The notes: a model not told the origin generated them from the sequence alone. A stretch of 64,000 nucleotides of DNA from Entamoeba histolytica HM-1:IMSS (GCF_000208925.1 NW_001914873.1:1-64000); one strand, 5' to 3'. Positions 1 to 11,858 are shown, counted from the first letter of the stretch. Numbers and translations: made by a program.

Positions 1-804
1 ATTCACTACGTTTATCTATTTTATCTACTTGAATCTTTATGTAAAAAATATGAAATTTATTCAAATAACCAATTCTTTGAATATTTTATTGATGATATTC
101 TATCATCACTAAATTAAACAACATTGAACAATATCATTAAATTATGAATATTCTATCAATGTAACATTGACACATTCCATTGATGTTATACACATACAAT
201 ATCTTCCATTGTTAGTCTCAAACTCACGTTTTTATTTCTTATAATATTGTTTAGTTGTCACATTCTACATGAATAGACATTCGTGAAAGAGTTATCATTT
301 TCATTATCCAATATTTCATACTCTTGTTGTTCACTATTTCTTTATTCATTTAATCTAATTTGTACCAAAGTGTTCTGTTCATTCAATTAATTATTTACTT
401 TACATTGAAATAAATATTAATGATTCTGTTGTTTTTCATAATTTCATTTCATCTCAAAATGAAAAACCATCAACGCTTTATTATCAAATAATGTGTGTTG
501 CATTTTGTTAATGGATAATTTAAGAGTGAGTAAATAAATACATAAAAAGACAATAACACATTCAATAAATAAAATAATGAGTTATTGAGAATAACATTTA
601 CTATTAAATCAAAAATTCATGTTTTTCATTTTTTTGTTGTAAGAAATTACTAATTAATAATAAAAACAACTAATAAATTATTATATTTTAATAATCTATT
701 TATAGTATAAAATAACAAAAAATTAAAAAAAATCAAAATAATAAAAAAGAAAGAAACAATAAATATCACAAATAATCTAATATTGTTATTCTTTATATTC
801 ATTG
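1..804. other. AT-rich intergenic region upstream of the kinase gene
   Basis: I see no convincing coding region, RNA gene or repeat here. The stretch just before the ATG at 805 is very A-rich and then T-rich, as usual for short Entamoeba 5' flanks, but no clear GTATTTAAA element is present. Confidence 0.6.
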
Positions 805-3800
805 ATGTTAATATTTTATATTATATTATTGTCTATTTGTATTCATGCTAAAGCTTATGATTGTATTCCATCAGGAGATAAATTTGAAGATGGATTTAAT
901 GATAACTTTTTTACACTATGCAAAACAACTAATAATGAATGTTCATATTATTTTAAGAGGGACTTCACTTATTCTTTAACTAAACCTATGGAATGTAAAA
1001 GTACAGATTTTAGTGGTAATTTTACAATGACAAGTTCAAAGGATTATTGGAATGCAAAGACTTTTTACATTCAACAAGATTCTCAAATTACATTAAATGG
1101 TAAATTTCATACAAGAGAAGAATTTAACATTGGAAAAAATTCTAAAATAATTTGGAATGGTAATGTTTCATTTGAACGACTAATTAAATTTGAAACAACT
1201 CCATCATTAAATCAACCTCAATTAATTATTTGGAATAGTAATTGGATACATCTTTACAAACCAACTACAACATCGACAGGACAATTTGAAATTCAAAATC
1301 CAAGTAATAATGATCAATGTTTTGATGTGATGTCATTTAATAATAACACTGCACTTGATTTTGATAAAAACTCAACTGATCATTATTTACCAAAAGACTT
1401 TGATAAAGGACTTAGTATGACAGATGGTACAGCATATTTACTATCAAATAAGAGGTTAATGAGATTTTGTCCAAATGGAATTAAATTGAATAAAACTGTT
1501 ATTTGTACACTAAATAATAAGATTTATTCACCATTATCATATTCAGGAAGAGGTGATTATATATTTAATTATCCACATTGTCCATGTGATGATAATAGAA
1601 ATGAATGTACTCTTAATATTCAATCAAGTTTAACATCAGTAAATTTTTATAATACTACTATCGGCAATACAATTCTTCATATTGACCATGACATTTTATT
1701 AAATAACTTTGGGTATGCTAAACAAATTAATGTTGATGATAATGTTAAATTATTAATAAATTCACTTTCATCAAACAACAAGTACAAACAAATGATAAAA
1801 TTTAATAATTTTGAAATTACGAATATTAGAAAACAAAATAATAAACCACGATTTAAATACAATTCAGAAACAAATACATTAGAAATTGATGGAAGTAACC
1901 ACATAAAACATTTATCAAATCCATCAAATACACCATTCAATTTAATTATAAATGGTAATCTCACTTGTAATTCTTTTGTTAGTGATTGTATTTATTATTT
2001 CACTTCTTCTATATCAACAACACTAACTATTAATGGTAAAGGTAATAATAATATTATGATAATTGATGAAAGTATAACACTAATTAATCCATTTTCAAAT
2101 TGTATTATTTTAACTGGTAAATCAAATGAAGCATTTAAATGTATTAAATGTAAAAATGGATATTATCTTAATTCAAACAATAAATGTCAAGAAAATTCAC
2201 ATTGTACTAAAATAAATAATCAAAACCATTGTATTGAATGTGAATATGGATATTATCTTAATTCAACATATGAATGTAATAAATATATGAATGGATGTAA
2301 AATTGGAAATGAAACACATTGTTATCAATGTGGAGAAGAATATGTAAATGTAAATGGAGAATGTCAAGGAATGAATAATTGTAAAAATTCAGAAAGAAAT
2401 TATTGTTTAAAATGTTTAAATGGATATAAAATAGAAAATAATACATGTGTTAAAGATGAAGAAGAATGTTATTATGAAGGAAATGAATGTGTTTCATGTT
2501 CAAATGAATATACATTAAATAATGGAACATGTGAAAGTAAAGAAAATAAAAATGGAAAGAATGAAGAAATATATTGTGAAAATGGAAAATACATCAAGGA
2601 TAATAAATGTATAGAATGTACAGAATCAGCAATATGTAATTCAGATGGTATTAAATTAAAATGTAAAAATAACCAACAATTAGATAATAATACATGTATA
2701 AATAAAACATGTGAAGAAGGAAAGATAAAAGATCAAAATGGAAAATGTAATACTGTTATTTCAAATTGTTCAAATGAATCATATGTTAATGGAAAATGTG
2801 TTGAATGTTTAACAACATACTCACCTGATTCAAAAGGAGAATGTATTAATACAACAATAGAAAAATGTGAAGAACAAAATACATATGGATGTAAACGATG
2901 TTCAGATGGATATTATTTAACAACAAATATGAAATGTTCAAAATGTGATGATAATTGTACAATATGTTTTGGTTCATCTACATATTGTATGAGTTGTTCT
3001 AGTGATAAATATTTAAGTAGTAATAGAACATGTCAATCAAATAAAGAATTAAATGGAACATGTTTACAACTATTAGCAGATGGAAGTGGATGTGGAATAT
3101 GTAATAAAGGATATTATAGAAATGGGAAAGGATGTTCAGAATGTGGAGAAAAATGTGCAACATGCAATCAAAAAGATAAATGTACAATATGTGCAGATGG
3201 ATATTTCATGAGTTGGATAGGAGAATGCAAACTAATAGACGAAGTTAAAGGATGTAAAGGAGAAATAGATAAAGAATATGGATGTAGAGAATGTTCAGAA
3301 GGATATTATTTAATAAATAAAGAATGTTCAAAATGTAAAGAGAATTGTACAACATGTTCAATAAAGAATGAATGTAATAGTTGTAAAGATGAATATGTAT
3401 TAACAAATAAAGAATGTATTAAATATTCAGATATTAATAAATGTAAAGAAGTAAAGAATAATAAATGTTCAAAATGTTCATTTTGGTATGGAACGAATGA
3501 AGAAGGAAATGAATGTAATAAAGAAGTAGTATGGTGGATGATAATGATAATCATCATTATTATAGTTATTATCATTATTATAACAATTGTAATGATAATA
3601 ATGATGGTTAATTACATAATGAAGAGAAGAGAAAAGAAAGAACGAGAGAAAACAACAACAATATTCAAAATAACACAATCAAATATCAGATTCATATCAC
3701 TTGGAGATGGAATATTAACAAATAAGAAAGAAATTGAACTTCAAGAAGGAGAAAAAATTAAAGTGAATGAAGAAATAAGAGAATTAATTTGTATTGGAAA

Positions 3801-4872
3801 TTCAAAGAAAGAAAAGATGAAGATACAAATAAGTAGTAAAGAAGACAATGAGAAATATTCAATTAGAACAAACCCAAATGTCATTATAATTGAAGGAGGA
3901 TATGCATGTGAATTTGAAGTATTCATTACAATCAAATGTACAGCTAAAATCAAAGATAAAATAATGATAATTAGTAAAACACTTAATAAAGCACAAGAAG
4001 AAACAATCAAAAGTATTTCTATTGAAGGAGAAACAGAAATATCAACACGACTTGATCCAGATGAAATAAAAGAAGAAAAGAAAATAGGAGAAGGATCATT
4101 TGGAATTGTTTATGTTGGAGAATTTAGAGGAAATAAAGTAGCAATTAAGAAAATGAAACAAATTGAAGAAAGTGAAGATAAAAAGAAAGAATTTGAGAAA
4201 GAAGTAGCAATGTTAGATAAATTTCGAGATGAATATATCATTCAATTTTATGGAGCAGTATTTATTCCTAATAAAATATGTATGGTAACAGAATTTGCAA
4301 AATATGGATCAATACAAGATATAATGAATAAAAGAAACATTACAGAAATCTCAAAGAAAATAAGAATCAAATTTATGATAGATGGAGCAAAAGGAATTTC
4401 ATATCTTCATTCGAATGGAATATTACATCGAGATATTAAACCAGATAATTTCCTTGTTGTAACACTTGATGATAATATTGAAGTTAATTGTAAATTAACG
4501 GATTTTGGAAGTGCAAGAAACATCAATATGATGATGACAAATATGACATTCACAAAAGGGATAGGTTCACCTATTTACATGGCACCCGAAGTATTAAATC
4601 ATCAACATTACAAAATGCCATCAGATATATATTCATTTTCAATAACAATGTTACAAATCATTACATGGCAAGATCCATTTCCTAAATCAGAGTTTAAATT
4701 TCCATGGAAAATAGCAGAATTTATATCAACAGGTAAACGACCAAACATAATACAAGAAGTAGAAGAAGATATTAAAGAAATTATTGAAAAATCATGGCAA
4801 CAAGAACCAAAAGAAAGAATAACGATAAATGAAATTGTAAGAATGTTAGAAAGAATTGAAAATAAAGAATGA
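805..4872 (+). CDS. Transmembrane kinase (TMK) with Cys-rich ectodomain and TKL-type kinase domain
   Basis: This is a receptor-like plasma-membrane protein kinase of about 1355 residues. The start is the ATG at 805; the codon before it is TTG. Residues 1-18 form a signal peptide (MLIFYIILLSICIHAKA). A beta-rich region (about 20-430) is followed by many furin/EGF-like Cys-rich repeats with CxxC spacing (about 440-905). A single very hydrophobic membrane helix lies near 909-940, followed by a basic stop-transfer patch. The cytoplasmic kinase domain has the glycine loop IGEGSFGIV (about 1094), VAIKK lysine (about 1114), HRDIKPDN (about 1208), DFG (about 1233) and MAPE, so it looks catalytically competent. 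Entamoeba carries a large family of such TMKs. This one is of the TKL/tyrosine-kinase-like type, and its ligand is unknown. It reads as a single exon with no breaks. Confidence 0.93.
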   Translation: MLIFYIILLSICIHAKAYDCIPSGDKFEDGFNDNFFTLCKTTNNECSYYFKRDFTYSLTKPMECKSTDFSGNFTMTSSKDYWNAKTFYIQQDSQITLNGKFHTREEFNIGKNSKIIWNGNVSFERLIKFETTPSLNQPQLIIWNSNWIHLYKPTTTSTGQFEIQNPSNNDQCFDVMSFNNNTALDFDKNSTDHYLPKDFDKGLSMTDGTAYLLSNKRLMRFCPNGIKLNKTVICTLNNKIYSPLSYSGRGDYIFNYPHCPCDDNRNECTLNIQSSLTSVNFYNTTIGNTILHIDHDILLNNFGYAKQINVDDNVKLLINSLSSNNKYKQMIKFNNFEITNIRKQNNKPRFKYNSETNTLEIDGSNHIKHLSNPSNTPFNLIINGNLTCNSFVSDCIYYFTSSISTTLTINGKGNNNIMIIDESITLINPFSNCIILTGKSNEAFKCIKCKNGYYLNSNNKCQENSHCTKINNQNHCIECEYGYYLNSTYECNKYMNGCKIGNETHCYQCGEEYVNVNGECQGMNNCKNSERNYCLKCLNGYKIENNTCVKDEEECYYEGNECVSCSNEYTLNNGTCESKENKNGKNEEIYCENGKYIKDNKCIECTESAICNSDGIKLKCKNNQQLDNNTCINKTCEEGKIKDQNGKCNTVISNCSNESYVNGKCVECLTTYSPDSKGECINTTIEKCEEQNTYGCKRCSDGYYLTTNMKCSKCDDNCTICFGSSTYCMSCSSDKYLSSNRTCQSNKELNGTCLQLLADGSGCGICNKGYYRNGKGCSECGEKCATCNQKDKCTICADGYFMSWIGECKLIDEVKGCKGEIDKEYGCRECSEGYYLINKECSKCKENCTTCSIKNECNSCKDEYVLTNKECIKYSDINKCKEVKNNKCSKCSFWYGTNEEGNECNKEVVWWMIMIIIIIIVIIIIITIVMIIMMVNYIMKRREKKEREKTTTIFKITQSNIRFISLGDGILTNKKEIELQEGEKIKVNEEIRELICIGNSKKEKMKIQISSKEDNEKYSIRTNPNVIIIEGGYACEFEVFITIKCTAKIKDKIMIISKTLNKAQEETIKSISIEGETEISTRLDPDEIKEEKKIGEGSFGIVYVGEFRGNKVAIKKMKQIEESEDKKKEFEKEVAMLDKFRDEYIIQFYGAVFIPNKICMVTEFAKYGSIQDIMNKRNITEISKKIRIKFMIDGAKGISYLHSNGILHRDIKPDNFLVVTLDDNIEVNCKLTDFGSARNINMMMTNMTFTKGIGSPIYMAPEVLNHQHYKMPSDIYSFSITMLQIITWQDPFPKSEFKFPWKIAEFISTGKRPNIIQEVEEDIKEIIEKSWQQEPKERITINEIVRMLERIENKE

Positions 4873-5044
4873 AAATAAACAAGAAACAAACAAATAGAAT
4901 TAATATACTTCATTTAATTCTAGTACACACTTTAATTTTATTAACATACTTTATCCATTTCATTTAATAATAAAGAATAAAATGAACAATAAATAAAATA
5001 AAATAGAATAAATATATTCAAAATATCTATAATAATAAAAAAAA
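4873..5044. other. Intergenic spacer between kinase gene and LINE copy 1
   Basis: Short AT-rich spacer holding the 3' end of the kinase transcript and the A-rich junction with the inserted LINE. No clear target-site duplication can be matched to the other end of the LINE near 9755. Confidence 0.4.
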
Positions 5045-5229
5045 AGTCAATTAATAGATATATCCTCAATTGGATTTTCTTCATACTGAGAAGTGTTTAT
5101 TTCAATTTCTTCAATATGCTCTATTGATGTAATAGAGTTCATTTCTAGCATGCTCGCATGAGATTGTTCTTCTTCTATTGTGCTGCCAGAATTGAATGTA
5201 TAAAACATTAAGTCTTTCATATTTTTTAT

Positions 5230-6083
5230 TATTATTGTTCGTAGGATTTTGGGGAAGTGTAATTTTAATTTTAGTGATTTTAATCTTCTTGCTGATTCTT
5301 TATGAATTAATCCATTTATAGATAATATTACAGGTATTATTTCTACATATATTAATTCTCTATTATTTCTTAATTTCTCTTGTAAATCTTTATATTTATT
5401 TATTTTATGAATATAATTTAATTCTAAATTATTATCTTGACATATAGCAACATCTATATTATATTATTTCTTTTCTGTAATATTTTGATAATATATATCT
5501 GGTCTTCTAGCATGGAAAGAATGGTCACTAACCAATAAATCTTTATTGTAAGTTATTACCATTTCATCATTATAAATACATTTAGGAGGATTATTAAAAT
5601 CAATAAATCAAATTCATTAAAATGTGTAATTAATAAATGTTTATATATTTGCTTACAAACATAATCATATTTTGATATTTGATTCTTTTTTATTACAGGA
5701 CATCCTAACAGTATATGATTAATAGATGCAAATGTGTTATGACAATGTTTACAATATTTTAAATCATCATTTTGGAGTATTTTAGATTTAATACTTCCTG
5801 TCATACTTACTCCTTCTTGCATTTTTACTATTTGGAGGAATGCATTTCTTTTTATATTTAATGACATCCATGTGGCTACTGTTAATTTCTTATTATTGAA
5901 AGTGCCATTTGCACATCTTATATATTCACCACATTTTTTTTCTTTCCATTCTTTTAAATATCTTTCATTTAATTCATTATTTACCCATTCAAATATTTCC
6001 TTTACATTGTGCTTTCTTTCATTTAATTCTATTACATTCATTATTTCATTAAAATTAATCTTCTTACAAAATGCTTTCTTCAT
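5230..6083 (-). pseudogene. LINE copy 1 ORF2, zinc finger and restriction-like endonuclease region (broken)
   Basis: The segment 6083-5556 (MKKAFCKKI...) includes TVATWMSLNIKRNAFLQIVKMQ and the finger CKHCHNTFASINHILLGC, which sits just before the nuclease in R2-type LINEs. Further downstream, near 5515-5440, the minus strand reads RRPDIYYQN and then DVAIC, the PD...D nuclease core, but a TAA lies between the two acids. The homologous region of LINE copy 2 has the intact spacing PD-x14-D. Confidence 0.75.
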
Positions 6084-6137
6084 TCTTTTAATTATTCAAT
6101 TTGGATTTTCTTTTATTGTTTCTATCATTTCTCATAT

Positions 6138-8423
6138 TCATATGTTTGATCTCCACTTATATTTTAAATATATTCTTAATAATTCTTTACCACATTCATC
6201 TCTTGCTGACATTAATCCTAATCCCAATTCATTTATTTTAACATATAATCTACTTTTTGGGATATTTCTACTATATAGTTGGAGTTGTATTAATGATTTT
6301 CTTATTTGTTTATCTATATTCTCCAATTCTCCTACTTTATATTTGACAATACAAAACCCATATCTTAATTTAGAGATTATATCACTATTAATCTTTCTTA
6401 TTGTATTGAGAGTGTTATATTTCATAGTATTTAATGATGATAAAATAGAAGATACATCATTTAATATTCTTGTACAATATTTGTTGATATTTATTTTATT
6501 TCCTATTTCAATCACAAGATATTTATAATGATTATCATTAGTTATTCTTGGTAATTCAGCTAATTCTCCATTTATTTGACTATTAATATTAGTCATTATC
6601 CCACTCTTTTCTACATTAATTTTTAATCCTATTGCATTAAATATTTCTTTAGTTAATTTGTGTGCTTTTTCCATTTCATCGAGGCTATTAGTTATTATCT
6701 TTAAATCATCCATATACAATATGTGGTTTAACTGGATTTGTTTTTCTTCTCCATTCATTTTAATATTTAATTTGCTTATTTGTTTATCTAATTGTTTAGA
6801 TAGTATATCAATAGATAATACAAATAAAAGTGGAGATAAACTGTCACCTTGTATTATTCCTCTTTCTACATTAATCTACCAACACTTTCTTGATTATAAT
6901 ATAAATTAAGACATGTATTATTTAATATATATAATATATTATTAATTACTACTAGTTGGATATTAAAATATATTAAGCATTGTTTAATCCATTGGTGGTT
7001 AATACTATCATATGCTTTGGAGACGTCATAATATGTTTCTACCAACTTCCATTTATTCTTTATTAATAATTGTTGGATTATAGTGATTTATAATAATCAT
7101 TCTTTTGATGCATATGTATATTTTTTACATCCAATTTGATTTAATGATAATTGTTTTTCAATTGGATTTAGCATCAAATGATTTTCTATTTTCATCATTA
7201 ATATTGATGTATATACTTTTAACAGACAATTTAAACACGTTATTGGTCTGTAATTTTGATTGTCTAGTTTATCTCCTTTCTTATATATTAATATTGTCCT
7301 TCCTTGAATAAAGTGAGGAGGTATTTCATTAGGATTATTTAACCATTCATTAAATAATTTTATTAAATATTTCATTGGTTGTTCTAAATATTTAATCCAA
7401 AATCCTTGTATTTTGTCAATTTCATTTTACTTTCAAATTAGCAGTAAATTTAAGAGCACAATCTAATTCATTGGGAGTGATTATTGAAATTCTATTATTA
7501 ATTCTGTTTTCAATTAATACTTCGTATAAATTAATATTCAGGAAATCTATATTAGTGTTAGTTTCATAGATTCCTTTCCAGAAATTAATAGTGGAGATAT
7601 TATCTGGATATTCATCTTATTTAGTTTTATTTAGATGTTGCATTTTTCCATATTTCATCATTTTATAATTCAATCTTATTCTTTTCCAATTATTCTTTCT
7701 TGTTTCTATTTCTATTCTTTTCATCTTTCGGAGGTATTTATAATAGTTTATTTGTTTATTTGTTTTTATTTTAATATGATATATATCATATTTCTTAATA
7801 TGTAATATTCTTTTTAATTTCATATATTGTTTATTATGGAGTAAATCTCTTAATCTACATATTTTTGATTGTAATATTCTTTCTATACTTTTCTTTCAAC
7901 TTCTTTCTTGTTTATTTTTATTAATTATGTTAATAGTGGAAGCTACAGATTTAATATAATGATAATAATCATCTAATGTATTAATTATTATTTCATTTTT
8001 ATTAATAATATTAATTATTTGATGTACTTTCTTCTTATTGTAATAATAGTTAATAAATTGTACATCTTCTTGTTCTTTCATTTCTTCTTCTTTAATTACT
8101 TTCATTACCTCCTCTTCTTCTATTTCTTCTTTCTTGTTCATTCTAGTTATTATTTCTTTTAACTCATTATCTTTCCATTGATGTTTTATTATTTCTTCTT
8201 CCATTATTCTATTGATTTCTCTTTTAATTTCATTCTTTATTTTAAATGTCTTCTTTAATATTTCTTTATATTCATTAATATCATTAACTTTAATTTCAAA
8301 TTCCTGTATTATTCTTTCTATTAACTCTTCTTTAAGTTGACCTCTTAATTTTCTTTCAAATAATTTCAAAACAAAACATTTATATTGTGTTAGAATTTCT
8401 TCTTTTCTATCTGTTTGCTTCAT
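6138..8423 (-). pseudogene. LINE copy 1 ORF2, N-terminal region and reverse transcriptase (broken)
   Basis: The segment 8423-7896 starts MKQTDRKEEI and is a charged helical region. After several breaks, 7375-7097 carries an RT motif (IPPHFIQGRTILIYKKGDKLD, then NYRPITCLNCLLKVYTSIL). The segment 6758-6138 carries the catalytic LYMDDLKI motif and thumb-like sequence. Stops and frameshifts separate all parts, so no active polymerase can be made. Confidence 0.8.
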
Positions 8424-8551
8424 TTGTTTTTTTGTTTATCTAATTCTAATGTGGTGATCTTCTTATGCTGAATATCCATTTCTTCAATGGATTTCTGCAT
8501 TGACTTTCTTTTTTGGAAGATAATCTTTACTTGATGATATTTCATCAGCTA

Positions 8552-9749
8552 CTACCACATTGGGGAGAGGTCATTCACAATTTGTGTTTCAGATGAGTCT
8601 GTTATATTGTAAGTTACCTCATCCTTCTTTTTTTCTTCTTGTGTATTTTCGTTTTCTAATTTAGATAATTTATCTTTCAGAAAGAGTAATTGTTGTGTTA
8701 AATTGTTTACTTCAGACCTTTTTCTTTCAGATTCAGCATGGAATTTGAATATTTTTTTATCGCACTCGTGGTTTTTTGTGCTTATCTCCTTCTCATGCTT
8801 CCTCTTTAATGTCATAATATCTTTTGTTAATTTATTAATGGTTTATTCTTTTATTTGTATTTCCTTTTTCATTTCTTCTTTCTCTTTCATATCCTCCTCC
8901 ACTTTCTTTTCTATTTCTTCTACTCTTTTTTTCCTTTTTACTGTTTTCTTCTTCCTTTTCTACCAGCCTCTTCTTCTCTCCTTTAGTGATCTTCTTCTCC
9001 TCAGCAAGCCTCTTCTCCTCTTCTACCAGCCTCTTCTTCTCCTCAGCAAGCCTAGCTTCTACTCTCGTAGAATCTTTATCATCGTCTTCTTCACTTTCAA
9101 CACTCATTACATAGTTATTGTATATTCTATTGTCTTTAATCTCAATTGGGTTGTATTGATTATTGTCTTCTTCCATCGTTATACTAATAGTTTCTTCTTC
9201 CATTCTGATTGTTTTTGTTTTTTCTCGTGCAAGAAAATACCATCTTCTCCATATTGTTGATGATGTATATTCTTTAATCTTGGTATTTTTTATTTCTTCT
9301 ATTTCTTGTGGTGTAAGTATTTTAATTTCTTCTTCAAAGAGTTTTTTCCAATATTCTTGGTTTTGTATTTCAATCATTTCTTTTCTTTGATTTATGTTTT
9401 GTTTCTTATTTTGATATTGTTTATACCTTCTTTGAGTGTTATTATGATATTTATTTCTATTATGTTAATAATGTTTATTTCTATTGAAGTTATTATTATT
9501 ATCAAAGTGTTTATGACGATGACTATGATTGAAGTGATGAGTGAAACGATTTGTATCATCTATGTTGTGATAGTTATGGTTATAATTATTATTGTAATGG
9601 TTAGTGTGATTATTCATGTATATCTGTCTATACAGATAATACCTCTTTTCACTCATTCTTCTATTATTTATATTTCTTGGTTGATGTGAATTTCTTCTTT
9701 TTTGGTTATTTATTTTTTTATATTTTTTGTGGTGTCTCCTGTAATGCAT
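8552..9749 (-). pseudogene. LINE copy 1 ORF1 remnant (nucleic-acid-binding coiled-coil protein)
   Basis: Three same-strand open segments (9749-9465, 9377-8835, 8815-8552) make up a broken ORF1. The N-terminus (MHYRRHHKKYKK...) is rich in basic residues and Asn, which suits RNA binding. The middle and C-terminal parts are Glu/Lys-rich heptads. Near 8965-9055 the coiled coil is encoded by an imperfect tandem repeat (RLAEEKK / RLVEEEK units). Frame breaks show that it is not functional. Confidence 0.7.
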
Positions 9750-9760
9750 CTTTTTTTTAA

Positions 9761-10305
9761 TAAAATCAAAATATAAAATATAAAATTAATATTAATATAA
9801 AACAAAAGAGAATAAATATAAATTGAAAATAGATATAAATGATAAGAATATAAAAGATGAATAAACAAATAATAAAATACAACTAAATAGAAAAGAATAA
9901 CAATAAGAAAATCTAAAGAATATAAATAGAAAAAACATAAAATAAGAATAATATAATAATATATAGATAATAAGAATAACACAATGATATAAATAATATA
10001 AACAGAGAAATAAATATAAAAAAATACGATAGATAAATAACATATAAATAAAAGAATATAAATAATAAAAATGATTAAATATGATTCATCAAATCATTTA
10101 TTTCATTAATATTTCATACAAAATGACTACAATTGATAATAAAATATAAACATAAATATATACAGATTTTATATTTATCATATTTTTTTATTTATTTTAT
10201 GAGCAAAATACAATAAAGTGGAAAAATCTAATGATACAAAATATTTTGAATCATTAGAGTTTTTGTATTTTAATTAGATGCATTTTTTCTTTGCTAATTT
10301 TCGTA
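9761..10305 (+). repeat. AT-rich dispersed repeat, copy 1 of an inverted pair
   Basis: About 545 bp that match, in reverse complement, the segment 15781-16330. Both copies run from an AATAAAATCAAA-type edge through a long low-complexity A-rich strand to a conserved inner end reading CTTTGCTAATTTTCGT. A hairpin lies at 10227-10258. The function is unknown. It could be an Entamoeba-specific repeat element or a terminal part of a larger transposon. Hydrophobic ORFs inside (minus strand) are low-complexity translations and are not called as genes. Confidence 0.75.
10227..10258 (+). repeat. Inverted repeat / hairpin in AT-rich repeat copy 1
   Basis: TCTAATGAT and ATCATTAGA flank a second palindrome, CAAAATATTTTG. 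Together they give a stem of 15 pairs with one A-A mismatch and almost no loop. The second repeat copy has a hairpin at the same aligned place (15836-15855). Confidence 0.7.
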
Positions 10306-10947
10306 CGCAATGAAACTACAACAATAAAAATAGAGAATTAGAAATAAAGAATACGAAAGAATAAACAATCAAGAAGTTGAAATATATAATTGTTCTTAAT
10401 CATTTTATTCTTCTAAATACAACCATAACACTGTCATAAATGAAATATAAATACTAAATATACACTAATACTTTATTTGATGTTATTCCAAATCAAAACA
10501 TAATAGAATTGTTTGTATGAAAGAAACAACAAGGACTAATATTGGTATTGAAGTGTTATGAATGATAAAGATAAAGAAAATACAATAATCAATGAAATTC
10601 TGAAATAATTCAACAAACACACTATTTTATCGTTTATTTCGATTATTGTTGAATGAAGAATTTTTCATACATTAACACTCAATGTGAGAATTGTCAGTCA
10701 CATCTTTCATGAGGTTCTTTAACTTGTTAGAAAAGAAGAGGGTTGATAAAAATACATATTCTTCAGATGGAGAATGACATTATCCAAGAATATTATCAGA
10801 AGCAGAATTACATATCTTAGGCATTATGCTCCTATCATAGAGTATAAAACACAACCAACACTGCTCTAAAAATAAAAATGAACAAAAGAATCGATTATAT
10901 TTTCCACTTTAAATCTGACTGAATGTCATGTTTCATACAACAAAACG
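10306..10947. other. Intergenic region upstream of the endonuclease-fold gene
   Basis: I see no gene in this AT-rich stretch. It separates the inner edge of the first AT-rich repeat from the ATG of the next gene. Promoter elements cannot be assigned with confidence. Confidence 0.5.
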
Positions 10948-11858
10948 ATGAACAATCCCCTTCATCGACAAACAATCAAAATACTTACTTACAACATTTA
11001 TTGTCGTCCACCAGGAATTACTGCACGAGGAAATGATTATAAGAAAGAAAGACTAATGACGTTTTGTGATGAAGAACTTAACAAGTATGACATAGTGGCA
11101 TTTCAAGAGTTGTTTGGTGCATTTTCATCTAAACGACGAATCTTCATAGAAAAAGCAAAACAACAAGGATTTGTGTATGAAGCTCATCTGGAAAGACCAA
11201 AATGGCCTATCTATCCAGTTGATGGTGGTGTATGTATATTATCACGTTTTCCCATTGTAAGTCAACACCAAAAGATTTATACAAGAGGATGTTATTCAGA
11301 TGGAGCATCTGCAAAAGGAGTTATTCATACAAAAATTGACATTGGATTTGGAAAAGAAATTCATCTGTTTTCTACACATCTTCAAGCAGATTATTATGAA
11401 AGTAGAGAAGACAATGCCAAATCAAGACGTCATCGAAATACACAAATCAATGAATGTCTTCATTTTATTAATGAATGTACAGCATATGACAATGATCCAA
11501 TCATATTTGAAGGAGATTTAAACATTAAAGGAGGAACAAAAGAATATGATGATTTTCTTACCACTCTCCATTCTAATGAATTTGATATTGAAGCACATGA
11601 CTTTTTGTTTGAGGATAAGAAAGTTCATCCAATCACACACAGTGAAGTTATCGATGGAGAACAAGTTGACACAGTTATTACATCTAAAGTTCCAGCACCG
11701 ATTAATGCACGACTTGATTATATTTGGGGAATTAAGAATGGAAGAGAAAGAAAAGAATTAAAAGCCATTCAAACAAATGTATGTAAATTTCAAACAACAA
11801 ACCATTTCCTTATATGTCTGATCATTATGGAGTAGAAGTGACACTAGAATTATTGTAA
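10948..11858 (+). pseudogene. Endonuclease/exonuclease/phosphatase-fold protein (neutral sphingomyelinase-like), frameshifted near 3' end
   Basis: The ORF from the ATG at 10948 encodes an EEP-fold protein resembling neutral sphingomyelinase-type phosphodiesterases. The fold motifs are visible in order: LTYNIYCRPPG (start), FQELF (metal-binding Glu), GGVCILSRFP, STHLQADY, FEGDLNI (catalytic Asp and Asn) and ARLDYIW. The open frame stops at 11835 after an unrelated tail. In the -1 frame the expected C-terminal motif MSDHYGVEV, which carries the catalytic His, runs to a TAA at 11856-11858. A single-base loss near 11790-11805 therefore appears to separate the general base from the rest of the enzyme. 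It could be a true pseudogene, an assembly error or, less likely, a programmed shift. The usual family would degrade sphingomyelin or a related phosphoester. Confidence 0.75.

Larger units (their letters stand above)
5045..9755 (-). mobile_element. Degenerate non-LTR retrotransposon (R2-type LINE), copy 1, non-LINE1 family
   Basis: A nearly complete but inactive LINE of about 4.7 kb on the minus strand. In order from 9749 downward it shows ORF1 remnants (a basic Asn/His-rich N-terminus, then a charged coiled coil), an ORF2 N-terminal region, a reverse transcriptase (RPITC and YMDD motifs), and a CxxC...HxxxxC zinc finger followed by a restriction-like endonuclease region. The reading frame is broken by at least seven stops or frameshifts. 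The 3' end near 5045-5220 matches the 3' end of LINE copy 2 (26.83 kb) and differs from the LINE at 57 kb, so this is a separate family, comparable to EhLINE2 or EhLINE3. The family assignment is inference. The 5' end abuts the AT-rich repeat that begins near 9761. Confidence 0.85.

Noticed and set aside
802..804. TTG as start of the transmembrane kinase, and similar non-ATG starts for eL8, MAT1 and primase.
   Set aside because: In a eukaryote an ATG is expected, and each of these genes has an in-frame ATG within a few codons that gives the expected N-terminus.
3306..4913. Several minus-strand ORFs opposite the kinase gene, and comparable antisense ORFs opposite CCT2, SEC31, the beta-helix and cortexillin-like genes.
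   Set aside because: They are shadows of strongly biased coding sequence on the other strand, without domains.
5045..9755. Target-site duplication for LINE copy 1.
   Set aside because: Both flanks are A/T runs and no unambiguous repeat of 10 bp or more could be matched.
9710..10043. Minus-strand hydrophobic ORFs inside AT-rich repeat copy 1, mirrored by 16156-16455 in copy 2 (shared FRFSYCYSFLF).
   Set aside because: They are Tyr/Phe/Leu-rich translations of low-complexity AT sequence. The match only reflects the inverted repeat, and the two frames differ in length and ends.
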